A stretch of DNA of 64,000 nucleotides from Chloroflexi bacterium AL-N1 (GTDB lineage: Bacteria > Chloroflexota > Chloroflexia > Chloroflexales > Roseiflexaceae). Shown one piece after another: positions 16,880 through 28,807 of this stretch. The DNA lies in contig WYDT01000002.1 of assembly GCA_013122435.1 (NCBI GenBank), positions 1 to 64,000 of the forward strand, given 5' to 3'. Both the position numbers and the translations under genes were made by a program. The number at the start of each line of letters is the position of its first letter. Positions within the stretch are counted from its first letter, which is position 1. The notes beneath the pieces were generated by a model, which was given only the letters and a program-made list of their open reading frames with translations, was not told where the DNA came from and did not search any database.

Positions 16880-18238
16880 ATGAAGAGACCTAACCCACCA
16901 TTACCACTCGCATACCGCGCAGATCTCTTACGCCAGATCGTGCCATGTCTTCAAGCAGGCGAATGTTGTTCTCTCGTTGGCGTTAGTGGTGCAGGAAAAT
17001 CTAACCTGGTACGTTTCTTGAGGTGATCAGATGTTCAGGCTACCTATTGGAAACATTCCCTGACCTGGATAGTTCTGATCGATACGCATAGCCTGGTATT
17101 TGGTGAACAATCTGTCGAATATGTGGTCGCCGAATTGATGATTCACCGCCTCATCATGGAAGCTGAACGACGCAACTTGTCGAACGAGTTGACCACCCGG
17201 GCTGATGAATTGCATATGCAATTGGCTCATCAGCCCGATGCGCACATGGCGTTTCGCTATCTGGAGCGTATTTGCGCCCAACTCTGTGAACACCACAGCA
17301 TACAGATTGTTTTTGACCAGTTTGAAGATCTCTGGCAAACGGCCCCTGCACGCTTCTTCCTTAATTTGCGAAACTTGCGTGATCAGTTCAAATACCAGAT
17401 CGTTTATGTACTCTTTACCCGTGAGCGCTTACAACGTACGCGGAACGAGTTGCGTGAAGTTGAAGCATTTTGGGAATTGTTTGCTTCACATATCTATGGT
17501 TTGGGAATGTATAACCAGGACGATGCCTATTATATGCTTGACCAGCTGGCCAGTCGCTGGGATGGCACACACGAACAGTCAACGTGAACAAGCCCTGGAC
17601 ATTAAGTGGGCGGCATCCAGGGCTGTTGCGTGCCATGTTTTGGGCACTCTGCCGAGGAGCCTATAATGGTGATCCAACGCCATTATTGCAGGCTCCAGCC
17701 GTAACAGAGGAGTGTGCAAAAATCTGGCACGACTTTCTACCGGATGAGCAACGGCTGCGCCATATTATCGCCTCAGAGTTGCCCCTCCATCAACCCGAAG
17801 AAGCCACCCTGTCTGAACTACGGCTTTAAGAAATCCTCGTGAACGACCCACCCACTATCTTTGCTCCTATCATGCAGGCGTATATACATGAGCAACCAGG
17901 CAACGATGTCTTAGGGATTGTGGTTCATCTTCAACTACGTCAAGTGTGGTTGGATGGGCAACTGCTTGCCAAACAACTCTCCCCTCTCGAATTTGACCTC
18001 CTCGCGTATCTGGCAAAACATGCTGGAACCGTCTGCATACGTGAAGATATTCTGCGTGAACTCTATGGTGAACAGATGTATGATGGTAACGATGAGCGCA
18101 TCGTTGCTACGGCGTCTCCGCAGCGCACTCAATGAAGATGCACGCAACCCACGCTACCTGATCCCTCATCGTGGTGTAGGACTTCAGCTTCGAGAGGGTG
18201 GGTGGATCTCTCTAGGATTGATAAGAACGCTCAATTGA
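16880..18238 (+). pseudogene. Broken P-loop ATPase / winged-helix regulator
   Basis: Stitching the frames gives a single protein. It starts at ATG 16880 with a Walker A (SLVGVSGAGKSN), continues through an ATPase body (IQIVFDQFEDLW as Walker B) and ends in an OmpR-type winged helix (LSPLEFDLLAYLAKHAG... REDILRELYG... ARNPRYLIPHRGVGLQL). Damage: an in-frame TGA at 17024-17026, a frameshift near 17580, a TAA at 17827-17829 and a frameshift near 18110. The combination of NTPase and winged helix suggests an ATP-driven transcriptional switch. It is now non-functional unless heavily recoded, which I consider unlikely. Confidence 0.8.
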
Positions 18239-20251
18239 AAAGGGTTGTGATGATTTCTCGAATAGCATCAACGGCTATTTCTCCACTAACCAAACCGAAT
18301 GACCCAGAGATTGCAATGATGAACAATGATAGGTAGGTAAATGTTGCTATGTGTGATTGCCAATTGGGCTTAAACCGGTACATTGCCCACCAAATGATTG
18401 TCATTACCATGGCACCAACCAGAAGAAAAACTACTACAGCCGCAAAAAAGCTCACTTGCATCAGTAATGCTAAAGCAGGAATTCCTATAGTAATTAATGC
18501 AAGGGCTGTGCTCATCATCCATTTTGATCGAATTTGATTGGACTTGGGTGCCTCGATATCCGATGGAGATTCTTCCGATGGGGTCTTTTCCTCGCTGGCA
18601 ACATTGGTTTCAGGATGAGCTATCTCGGGCAATCCAACGTCCCACTCAGGCCATTGATCGAGCCGTTGACAAAGTAACGATGCCGCAAGCAAAGCATGTT
18701 CTTTTTTAGACGAGCTGATATGGGGCAGTTGCAAGATTTTGAGCGTATGAAACAACAATGTCCAGTAATATTCACGCATATCCCCGTCAAGTACAATCAA
18801 TTTGTGGGCGATCTTGCGTAAAATCACAATTACACGATAGGCTTTTTCCAGATTAGGGTTGCTAAAAGATGGTATTGCCGATGTATCGGCAAATGATGTA
18901 GCCTCAAGCAAGCTATTCTCAAAGTCTAATAACGCTGATAGATCAGTTACCTGTAATAGAATAGATTAAATTTGATATCGGTCTCTAATTCAACAAAATC
19001 GCACAGTGCATGACTTCGCTCAACGCGTGCGAAATCGATTAACCAGAAACGATTATGATCATCAACCAGAATATTACGCCCATGCAGATCGCCATGACAC
19101 AGGCATTGACGCGAGAGTGCCTCAAAACCGCGAAACTGATTATTGGGCATAATCCAGGTAATGGGATTCCAGAACGATCCTTTGATTCCACGAAAGCTGA
19201 GTTGGTAAGCACTGGTGATACCAGGGCGTAACTCTTCTGCGATTTTACGAAGCTTATCTGGTCACAAATGCAGTTCCACCGTATACATGGCGATAAGTGA
19301 TAAACGTTCGCGTGGTGCATCAGCATATAATTGTCCGAAAGTTTGCTGAAAAAAAGTTTGTAGTAATATGATAATGTGTTCAGTATTTTCATACCAGAAT
19401 ACGTCATCAAAAACACGAATCGCATCCTATTTTTCAGCACCAATGAGTGAATAGACAAGACCACCGATGGTACGTGAGAAAGCGATACCTCGTAACCCGG
19501 CGCGTCGATTGCCACCCAGGAAGGGTTCAATCGCATCATAGTTCAATCTCTTACGTTCAATTTCCTCTTTGGCTCCCATTTTGACCACCTGTGTGTTTGT
19601 CCATCCTTCCGCACGTCTGGAGCGTACCTTTAGCAAGACAGCACCAGATTGGGTTCGTTGAGTAGCCTCTTCATCAGACAACAACGCATCAACATTTAAT
19701 GCCAGTGCTTTCAGAAACCATCTACGCAAGATCTCTTGTATATCTTCCTGGGTTGGAGAGACAATCTCATCGGTATCAGGAATCCGTATCTGTTTTGCCA
19801 CAACATCAAGAGAAAGTGAGTTGTGTAATTCGAGCTCGAAATTAACCTGGACTTCTTTTGCAAACAAATCATCAGCAGCTGCAACCAATTCGGTTGCGGC
19901 ATTCGTGATCTGGCTCTCTTTGTCGATAATCCGTCTGGTACCTATGTCCCCTCGCACAATCTCAGTATGTTCAAGGTCTTTGTAGCCCGTGTAGATAATA
20001 AACGGGATATGGGCTGGGATGGATCTAGCAAAATCAAAACCACTCCGATCCTTCACCAGGCTATCGTTTTCAAGATGAATATCAACCACAGCGACATGAA
20101 TAATCTCTTTTGCAAGTAGTTCCTTGGCCTGTTGAATTGATTGTGCACTGAATACCCTATAACCCGCCTGTGTTAGATTAAACTTGACGGCATCAAGAAC
20201 ACTATCAACATTATCAACTACGAGTACATGTTTGTGTGTGTATGTCGTCAT
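18231..20251 (-). pseudogene. Broken receiver / kinase-like / transmembrane fusion
   Basis: ATG at 20251 begins a receiver domain (VLVVDNVDSVLDAV; phospho-acceptor Asp in VAVVDIHLEND; PFIIYTGYKD; DKE in place of the usual Lys loop). It is followed by a domain of about 350 residues with SGAVLLKVRSRR, FLGGNRRAGLRGIAFSRTIGGLVYSL and the aminoglycoside-kinase-like CHGDLHGRNILVDD...WLIDFARV. The C-terminal section carries two membrane helices. Breaks: TAG at 19427-19429, TGA at 19262-19264 and a frameshift near 18950. The middle domain resembles, from memory, the kinase-like domains of ternary-complex conflict systems (unverified). The gene starts 10 bases after the kinase-like gene upstream. Confidence 0.75.
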
Positions 20252-20260
20252 ATCAAAACC

Positions 20261-23200
20261 TCATTTCTCAATCAGCGAAGTATTTATATCCGTCGTGATA
20301 GGCAATCGCATTTGAATGATCGTGCCACGGCCCTCTTGTGAGTCAATCATCTCTACATCCCCACCATGTTGTAACAACACAAAGCGGACAATGAGGGCAC
20401 CCACACCTGTCCCGGATGTGTATTGACAGTTTGGAATAGTCTGCTTGAGAAAAATGAGATCAAAATGTATCTGTATATCACCACGACCATGACACCAGCG
20501 TTGCACCAGTTCTGGCAACTCTGCATCAATGAGTATTCGTTTGGTATGATTATCTGGACGTTCAGCTGGAACCGGGCTCGCAAAACCGACTGACCGAATA
20601 CTCTCCATCGCTTCGGTGATGCCGCTAAGCGCACGTGCAATAACAGGATCAGGAGCATGAGATGAATGTTGGCGGGTAAGATAACGCTGTAGACCATCAG
20701 TGTAATTCAAGACACTAAATACTTTTTGATTAATCGAGTGCTGCCAAGCTGCACCAAACAAGCCCATCTGTGCAACCGCTTCACTGGCAAACTGATAATC
20801 TGGTGTGGCATCATTTCGGTAGGCCAGGTTGCGACAAATTTGAGATGATCACCTTCAATCATCTGTAAAGTGCCAAAAGATGCACCTGTTACCTCTACTG
20901 CCCGCGACAGAACGGCTTGAAAAATAGTAGAAGTGTTCATGCCTGCCCGCACAATAATGCTCCCTGCGGTGTTGAGTGCGCGCATACGATGACGGCTTTG
21001 TTCTAACAGCTTCTGGGTATTATCAATTGCCGGAGAGTCATACACTGCAAGTTCTTCAAGCAGTTGCTGATCGTTCAGAGAGAAGGCTCCTTCACGAGGA
21101 CTCTCCAGATTAATAATACCGATCACACGGTCAGTCTTACTTTGAAAGATGGGCACGGCCAGTTCTGACACTGTCGAAGACAAAGCACTGTAGCACATAT
21201 CCTTCCAATATGGATCGGTTGTGACATTACAAATGAGGGCTGCTTGTTTATGTGCTGCAACCCATCCCTGAACACTACACCCACCAATAGCATAGGGGCG
21301 TTCTGGATAGTCTTTTGGTTCTCTGAGTGTGATGGTGATGGTGACAGCATCTTCTGACTCATTGATGTAGCCAAAACTCCCCATCTCTGCTCCCGTTAAC
21401 TGCATCGCCTTTTCCAGAATATCACGCCAGGTTCGCCTGGGATCCATGGAAGAAGCCATTTGTGCTGTCATATGGATCAGCTCTTTTTCGCGCACTTTGC
21501 GCTCATAAAGGCGTGCACGTGCAATCACCAGAGCAGTCTGGTTGCCAATAGCTGCATTATCGACAATCAGAGGTACACCCAGCCAGCTATTTATGTGAGG
21601 GATTTGATACTGCGACTCACCCAGGCGGGGAAATATCATATGTACTTTAGAATAACGCAGTGGAAGTTTGTCACTCCATACACGCACATTTGGGTATGTA
21701 TCTTCTAACGGAAATACGAGCTTGCGAAGATTACCGGGTTCTGGAAAACCTTTGTTCGCCACAATCTCCAACGCCGATTGATTCGTATTGATGAGTTGAA
21801 TCGATGCACTATCGCAGGGCAACATATGTGTTATTTGATCAAGCGATAATTGCAACACCTCGTCTATATCAAGGGCTTTGCCAATGACTGTTGCAATATT
21901 GCGGAGGTTTTCGGTGGTGCAGACTTCTTGCATCGCGCGTGCAGCCTGTTTGAGATACCCAAGCAGTTCACGATCACGCTCATGTCGTTTGGTATCATTT
22001 TCCCAAAGACGTTCGTCAAAGAGCAGGACTCCCATAGCCTTGCCTTCACCCAGGCGAAGTGGCATGGCACAGCGCTGTAAGTTGCCTATTGTTTCACGTA
22101 ACACAGCATTTTCGTCCCACGCACGTGCAATGAAACTGTTGGTATCGATCGGCAGTATCCACTCTTGAGGCGGCTGTATGGGAAATGCATCATCACCAGA
22201 TTGGTGTATCAATGTCAAGTTGCTCATATCAGATGATACCAGCCAGATTTGGGCCTGGTGTATTTCAAAGGCCATAGACAGCGCACGCAACGCAAATGAT
22301 GCAGCACGTTGGGTGTTGCCAGCCGCATACATTGGGCTGATTGTTGCTTTTAATATATCGTTGCGATGGATCAGTCGACCAGCTTTGATCTTTGCATCAA
22401 GGTAATCAATAGCGGCATCCCACCGACCTGAAATAGCAAGAAGATGACTAATGTGATTTGGTTGGAAGTGTTTGTTCAGATATTCTCGATACAATTCATT
22501 CCGAAACTGATAGTGTTCTGCATCAACCTTCCGCACCATTCCAGTGAGATACAGGGGATCAATGTCGGAAGTCAATCCCAATGGCAACCTGTATCGAGGG
22601 ACAATCGGCTGTTCCAAAAGCTGGACATATATAACAAGAGGTCAGGATCGTCTTCAATTAACCGTACTGCTTCACGAAGTGGGCCATAATGTGCTGCAGC
22701 ATAACGTATAAAATGTTTGATGGTCTTCTGTACATCGCGCAACCTGAGCTGTTCTCTAGCGCTACCTGGCAGGGACTCTACACATTCACGACAGATGCGA
22801 TTCATCAGATGAATAGTTCCGCCAGCCATATGTACAAGATAGTCGTAAATTGCATCCTCAACTACAACTCCCCGATCTGTCATAAAAGATGTGATATATA
22901 CAAGACTTTCCTGTTCTGTGATGTCACCGACATATACCGTCCGGGCGATGCCATAAAAGGGTGACGATTCGCCTACTGTTAGGTTGGAGAGACTCAGTGC
23001 ACCGGCAACAACCACTATAAACTTTTGGCCATTACCACGTTCCATATAGACAGCACGTAACGCACTCAACAATGCACGCGGAATATCGGCTGGAGCGTGT
23101 TCAAGATGATCGACAATCGGTATACAACCATACAACTGTCGATCAAGAATGGTATGGAAAAATCACGCAAAGTTGGACCATCCACAACATCAATGGTTTC

Positions 23201-23487
23201 ATCATATTGCCCTATCTGATGACAAATAGATTGAGCGATATCAGCAAAAAAGGTTGATTGTGCTGATGTATTGAGATTCTCCAAACTAATATACACCCCT
23301 GACCAGACAGTGTCCTGCATATGAGCATATGTTGAATATGGTGCAGTAACACTGATTTGCCCGAGTAGCTTGGCCCAAGCAATGTACAACAGTGTCCATC
23401 CTCAATACAATCAAAAATCTGTTGAATCACACGGCGATTATGATCGAGGAGTTTTGGTTCAGATATGCCTAATTCATGTGCCTTCAT
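20261..23487 (-). pseudogene. Broken STAND ATPase-GAF-histidine-kinase-like protein
   Basis: One reading frame of about 1,075 codons once began at ATG 23487. Its parts in order are a P-loop (TLLGPSYSGKSVLLHHI), the ATPase body with PIVDHLEHAP and KFIVVVAGA, a helical segment (RNELYREYLNKHF), at least three GAF domains (e.g. ILEKAMQLTGAEMGSFGYI, VSELAVPIFQSKTDRVIGIINLES) and a terminal HATPase G-box (SGTGVGALIVRFVLLQHGG). Frameshifts lie near 23320, 23145, 22615 and 20790. One GAF appears to lack about 25 residues before NQTALVIARARLYE. It was probably the sensor partner of the receiver protein downstream. Confidence 0.75.
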
Positions 23488-24997
23488 AAACCTTCCTCCA
23501 TGGCTTTTTGGAAGAGGAAATGTACGTCGTAGGTCTGTTGCAACACGCGCGCAAATACAGGTGAAGTCAAAGAGAAATCACGACCTTTTTGGTGCAAAAT
23601 ACCGATAAATTTTAAAGTGTCACAAGCTGCATCAAGGGTCTGATGTGGCACACAGATGGTATGCTGACGCAAAACCATATCCATATCTGCCTGGGTAAAA
23701 TAACTGGAACGATCAATATTCATGTGATTTAGCAGGGCATAAATAAGCCCTTTCTCGCGATTTGTCGTGTTCTGCATAAAAGACCCCACCAGATGACCTT
23801 TGAAACTATCATCGCGATACACATCAATTAAATGGTCTAAGGTAATGGCTCGTTGGTCGTTTTTGTCGAGATGACGTAATAAAACCATGCAGTAATACTG
23901 GATTAAATTAGGATTTCCGGCTGTTTTTTCATAAATACGACTAAGAATGTCATTTTTGTGCTGAAACGTGACACCTAAATGTGCCATTGGTAATACAATC
24001 AATTCACGAGCCTGCTTCCAGCTAAATTCATTCAGACGAACTTCCTGAGCAAAATTGAAGAGCGGTGAGGCATTGGTGAATTGTTCCTGCATTGCTTCAC
24101 GAAATCCAGCACATATGTAACGAAAAACACCTTTATTTGATGAAGCACGCAACATACGAAACAGATCCCACCGTTCACGTTGTGCAATTATCAGATTGTC
24201 GATTTCATCCAGTAGAAAAATAATTTTATGCTTATACATGCGTTGCATACGTTCTAGAAAGTCGGGAAAAAAGAAGCAATAGTTTTGTAGATGTAATCGT
24301 GGTAATTCCTTTGGATTCAGTTTTCGCACAACTGCCTGAATATAATCATCGGCACTTACCAGATCACTGCAATCCAGATAAATGATATGTGGCGATGACT
24401 CACCTTCATCCTCACGTAGCCGTCGTTCAACTTCCTTAAGCAGCGAGGTTTTCCCGATACGGCGAATCCCCAGAATGAGATGGTTGGTGTTAGGGCGTTC
24501 CAGAATACGTGATATTTCATATTCACGACCAAAGAAACGACTCCCTGTCACCGATGCAGCAGTTTCATAGGGCGAGAGCATTGATATCGGGATCTGGGTA
24601 CAGATGATGTCACGCAGATCACCACTGGGACGCCGTGAAGACTGCACACGTAGTTGTGCCTGAGTGTCAATAAAAACAAAGCGACGCCGATACGACAGGC
24701 TGATGGTTGAGCGGATGATTGCCTCACTATCTCCATCAAACAACACCAACGCCGGCTCGTAGTGCAACCTGTGCTCTCGTACAATATCTACAAGCTATCA
24801 AGGATGTGTTGCACTGAGCGGGATTTGATATCCGGCTGCTTGACCCAGATCAGGACCGTTCGGTTGGAAAGCCGTAACTTCCATCAGGAGAGATCGGTGT
24901 AGAATAACTCGTAGCCAAGTGTGGTTGGACCGGAACGGACGTGGTAGTTGAAATCTTCATGGAGATAGGCAAGCAGATGAGGCCATTCATTACTCAT
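23484..24997 (-). pseudogene. STAND/AAA ATPase with broken N-terminal domain
   Basis: The original start is ATG 24997 (MSNEWPHLLAYLHEDF), behind GGGAG and overlapping the end of the M29-like gene by 8 bases. The N-terminal 75 codons are hit by TGA at 24884-24886, TAG at 24788-24790 and a frameshift near 24770. The remaining 427 codons (23484-24767) are open and contain FFGREYEISRIL, Walker A GIRRIGKTSLLKE, Walker B KIIFLLDEIDNL and a winged-helix-like C-terminus. That ATPase core could in principle still be expressed from an internal start. The stop overlaps the start of the next gene (ATGA-type overlap at 23484-23487). Confidence 0.75.
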
Positions 24998-26376
24998 GGT
25001 CGTTCTCCCTATGGTCTGGTACGCGCAGTGTAATTAACTCATACGCGTTCAGCACGTGCAAAATTCCTTGAACTACATTGGGCGGTAATGATACACAGCG
25101 TGTGAGTAGCCCAATATCTATGACATCACCACTCTCTGGCACATGGTCGTATACCACTGCAGCGAGTCTGGCCGTTTCATCATCACCAATAAAACAACTG
25201 GAAATACGCCCTGACTCTGCTCGCAAAACACGTTGTAAGCGATCCTGATCCATATGAGCCTGTACACCGGAACGTGCAATCAAGGATTGTGTTTTGATCG
25301 AGTTATCCGCTGGCGTGATCTGCTGAAAATTCTTACGCCAGACCGTTTCATCAAAGTTGAGGTTCCCTTGATCAAATACCAGGTGCCCATCGATCACAAT
25401 ACTGGGGCGCTTGATGACCATATTACAATGAATAACACTTTCAATGGTGCCACCCATAGATGTGTTGGAACCAAATGCAATATGAGCAGTTGTTGCCGCT
25501 TTCTCATCAAAAAGCATATTGCCTGTCAGATGCGATACGGCAGGATTAACACCGATGCCAATTTCAGCCAGATTGGACCAATTTGTATCACCTCTCTTTT
25601 GAGCCGGGATCGTTTGCGTTTCACAGAGCCATCTTGTCGCTTGCCCATCGGCAGGTTCAATTGCAGCCACATGACCGTTTGAAAAATGCAGGACAATGTA
25701 GTCTTCAGAGTCAACGATCCAGTTGTCAAATGACCCATTAATCACCACGCTGCCTTCTGTACTACCCTCAATCAGAGCAATATAGGTCTCACCAGAAGGA
25801 ACATTGCCCCACATGCCATCCCCAATCACCCCGTCGCTTGCGACTGGTGTTTGTTGCCTGCCGCCGATATTAGCACGTGATATATGTTGTCTGCCATCAG
25901 AGGTATACGTAATCAGATCAAGCTGATGACCGCGTGCGAGCATCAATTCGCGCTTCTGACAATCGGTAATCAATCGGTCGTAATCAACATTGGCAAGTTT
26001 TAGCACATCAAAATTCACACCTGGCATATGACCAATTCTGGTCCGTGCCGAACGCAACGAATCCAACGTATAATCACGAAATGGTAAGCAATCAGGACGT
26101 GCATTTACACACGTCAGAATCGCACGGGCCTCTTGTGCTGCGCCAACTGTAAGCAAACTGAATTGACTTGACTGGGGAATGTAGCGTTGTAGTACAGTAG
26201 GTATTAAAATGGTTGTCTGAGCAATCTCAAGACGATGTGCTGTCTCAGCAATGAGTGTTGCAACATCAGTCGCTGTCTCATCAGCTAGAATAAGGAGCTC
26301 TTTGACCTGGTGTTAATGCTAAACAACGCATAATAATCTGTTCGGCGCCCATAGATACCTCATCAACATCGTTCAT
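24990..26376 (-). pseudogene. M29-aminopeptidase-like protein with C-terminal helical domain, frameshifted
   Basis: ATG at 26376 follows AAAGGTG and encodes MNDVDEVSMGAEQIIMRCLALTPGQ. A frameshift near 26300-26310 then moves the protein into another frame (LLILADETATDVATLIAETA...). The body matches the thermophilic aminopeptidase (M29/AmpS-like) fold: NVPSGETYIALIEGSTEG, HFSNGHVAAIEPADG, NLAEIGIGVNPAV, LFDEKAATTAHIAFG and a final VIDGHLVFDQG. A further 80 residues form a helical, winged-helix-like domain (RCVSLPPNVVQGILHVLNAYELI). It is the first gene of the minus-strand operon. A metallopeptidase in a STAND/receiver operon could be the effector. Confidence 0.7.
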
Positions 26377-26777
26377 AGAAGCACCTTTGCGATTCTTTTG
26401 TTGCTTGCTTCCCACAATGCCTCAGCTTTCTGATGTGCGTATGTCAAAAGAAGAGTATTTAAATGACAAAAGACTGATATGTGGTGATAAATATGTTATG
26501 AAAGATGTAACTGTGGAAACGACGACCTGAATTTCCTCACGACGGCAAGAGCGAGGTTTCTGGCAATATCGATGAGAAAGTTAGTTCATATACTTTGTAA
26601 GGCGAAATATATATCGAATATCGCAATGTGACACTACTACATAAATACAAAGGATAGAAAATGTCATTTTTGGGTTCTTTTTTTGACAACATCAATGTAA
26701 AACAATATGTTTCTTGCAAGTATTATTTATTTTGTGAAAGAAATACTTTTTGACACTAATTGACGCGAAAGGAGTGT
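26377..26777. other. Divergent intergenic region
   Basis: AT-rich spacer between the minus-strand STAND operon and the plus-strand esterase. It should hold both promoters; no confident -35/-10 pair or operator was picked out. Confidence 0.4.
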
Positions 26778-27797
26778 ATGATGACACAATATCCTGACGA
26801 AACCACCATTGTATGGGACCGCTTCACCAGTGACGCGCTAGCCGACAATCCACTTGGGGATCCCGCGATACGTCGCCTACCAGTGCTGTTGCCGCCCAAC
26901 TACGATCCACAGTCCCCACGCCGTTACCCGGTGCTCTATGGTTTATCTGGGTACCTGAGTCGGGGTGCATCCCTGCTGAACGATGCGCCCTGGCAACTCA
27001 CACTATCGGAGCGCCTGGATCGTTTATACGCTGATGGCATGCCTCATGTCATTGTGGTGCTGCCGGACTGCTTTACCACCTTTGGCGGAAGTCAATATCG
27101 CAACTCTTCAGCAACTGGTCGTTATGAGGATTATCTGGTGCAGGAGCTTGTGCCCTATATCGACAGCCATTACGTGACGATAGCTGCTCCAGAGGGGCGT
27201 GGGGTTTTTGGTAAATCCAGCGGTGGCTATGGTGCGCTGGTATTGGGGATGCGGCACCCAGATGTCTTTGGTGCCCTGGCATGTCACAGCGGTGATATGG
27301 CCTTTGAGTTATGCTATACGCCTGATTTCCCCAAAGCCGCCAACGGCATCAATCGGGCAGGTGGTCTCAAAACCTGGTGGCAGGTGTTTCAGGACAAAAC
27401 AAAGAAAGATGGGAGTGATATTGGTGTCATCAGTGTAGTTGGCATGGCGGCTTGCTACTCACCTGACCCCACTGCACCACTGGGCCTGCAGTTGCCCTTC
27501 GATCTGGAAACGTGTGAGCTACGTGAGGATATCTGGGTACAGTGGCATGCTCTCGATCCCATCACTATGGTCGAACAGCACACCGAGGCGCTCCGCAATC
27601 TGCGGCTACTCTATCTTGATTGTGGCAACCGTGATGAGTATCATCTGCATTTTGGTGCGCGGCGCTTTATACGGCGTCTGCAAGAACTGGATATTACACA
27701 CGAGTATCAAGAGTTTAATGACGGTCACCGTAGCACGTACTATCGCTACGATGTGTCACTGCCAAAACTGGCTGCGGCCTTGAGTCGTGCTGAGTGA
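26778..27797 (+). CDS. Esterase (Esterase D-like, alpha/beta-hydrolase)
   Basis: The start is ATG 26778 or 26781, behind AAAGGAGTGT. The 339-residue protein contains RRLPVLLPPNYDPQSPRRYPVLYGLSGY (opening strand and oxyanion loop), the nucleophile elbow GVFGKSSGGYGAL (Ser), LDCGNRDEYHLHFGARRF (Asp) and FNDGHRSTYYRYD (His), so the triad is complete. It is related to the putative esterase/FrsA-like group that includes S-formylglutathione hydrolase, and has no signal peptide. The substrate is unknown. It converges on a minus-strand gene that ends 38 bases past its stop. Confidence 0.85.
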   Translation: MMTQYPDETTIVWDRFTSDALADNPLGDPAIRRLPVLLPPNYDPQSPRRYPVLYGLSGYLSRGASLLNDAPWQLTLSERLDRLYADGMPHVIVVLPDCFTTFGGSQYRNSSATGRYEDYLVQELVPYIDSHYVTIAAPEGRGVFGKSSGGYGALVLGMRHPDVFGALACHSGDMAFELCYTPDFPKAANGINRAGGLKTWWQVFQDKTKKDGSDIGVISVVGMAACYSPDPTAPLGLQLPFDLETCELREDIWVQWHALDPITMVEQHTEALRNLRLLYLDCGNRDEYHLHFGARRFIRRLQELDITHEYQEFNDGHRSTYYRYDVSLPKLAAALSRAE

Positions 27798-27834
27798 GAT
27801 CGCAGCACAGTTGATTGTCGAAATCCTGTCGTTA

Positions 27835-28791
27835 TCATGCAGAGTTCGGTGGCCTGGGAATATAGATAACCGCATACGAATTGCCGTCCCGTGATTCACG
27901 CAACCGTCCAGCGCGATCACGTGTGCGAACCAGCCCTTGACGTTGGCGTTTCCTGGAGTGCGGTAAGAACGAAATCATGCCGTTGGGGAACCAGCGTCAG
28001 TTGCGATCTACAGTCGGGCTCCACAGACCATGGTTGTACCGATGATTGTTGATCAATTCTGCTGCTTCAACTGCATCGAGCCGTGAGTGATAATCACGAT
28101 ACGCATCACGTGCAATGCGAAACAGTCGATCATTATGCCTGAGTTGGTAGAAATACCCTGGTTGTGGTGTGCTACGGATGCTCGTTGGCAACCCTTGACC
28201 GCCATGTCTGAGTAACAGACGCTGGCGTTCTGCTGGGTCATCATCGAACCAACCACGGCGAAACTCGCGATGCAATCGTAGGTTGCTATCAGCAAGATGG
28301 GCGATGGCGCGCTGCTCCCACGTGCGATATACTGCTGGGGCGACAACAGGCCACCAGGACTTACGTGATCGACTCACCCGCTGCGGTGCTTCAACAACCG
28401 TGCGTTCCACACGAACAGTTGGTGATGGGCAGTAGGTATAATAAACTGGCAACACACGAACGCGAGGTCGCCAGCGTGATTTTCCCCGTCGTTCAACTTT
28501 GACAACGTGATAGTGTGGTCGTGGCAAATTCGGGTTGCGGTGGTGCACCACCCGATGCCCTGGACCCAATCGACGCGCCTGGCGTGTTGCTAAATGGCGT
28601 GCACGCGTTCGACCCGGTGCCCGATACTTCTTGATTGGTGTGCGCGGTCGTCGCATGGCATAGGTCGGGCGACGTAGACGTCGTTGTACGCGTGGTCGTG
28701 TGATGCGTCCACGTGCAACCGGGCGTCGTCTACGTCGCCGGATCGTTCGCTTTACCTGTGCGTCTGCTTCAGAATCGAGTACAGCATACAC
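27835..28791 (-). pseudogene. Arg-rich protein with LysM-like C-terminal domain, interrupted by TGA
   Basis: GTG at 28791 has GGGAGG 9 bases upstream. Residues 14-75 are very Arg-rich (TIRRRRRRPVARGRITRP...), and a further basic stretch runs to about 115. Near residue 210, PGYFYQLRHNDRLFRIARDAY and AAELINNHRYNHGLW resemble LysM-type modules. TGA at 27997-27999 stops the frame after SPTVDRN, but the same frame continues coherently for about 53 codons (RWFPNGMISFLPHS... YAVIYIPRPPN) to a TGA at 27835. I therefore read a nonsense mutation near the C-terminus. The 264-residue product might still fold. Confidence 0.6.
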
Positions 28792-28807
28792 AATGCTGGC
28801 CTCCCTC

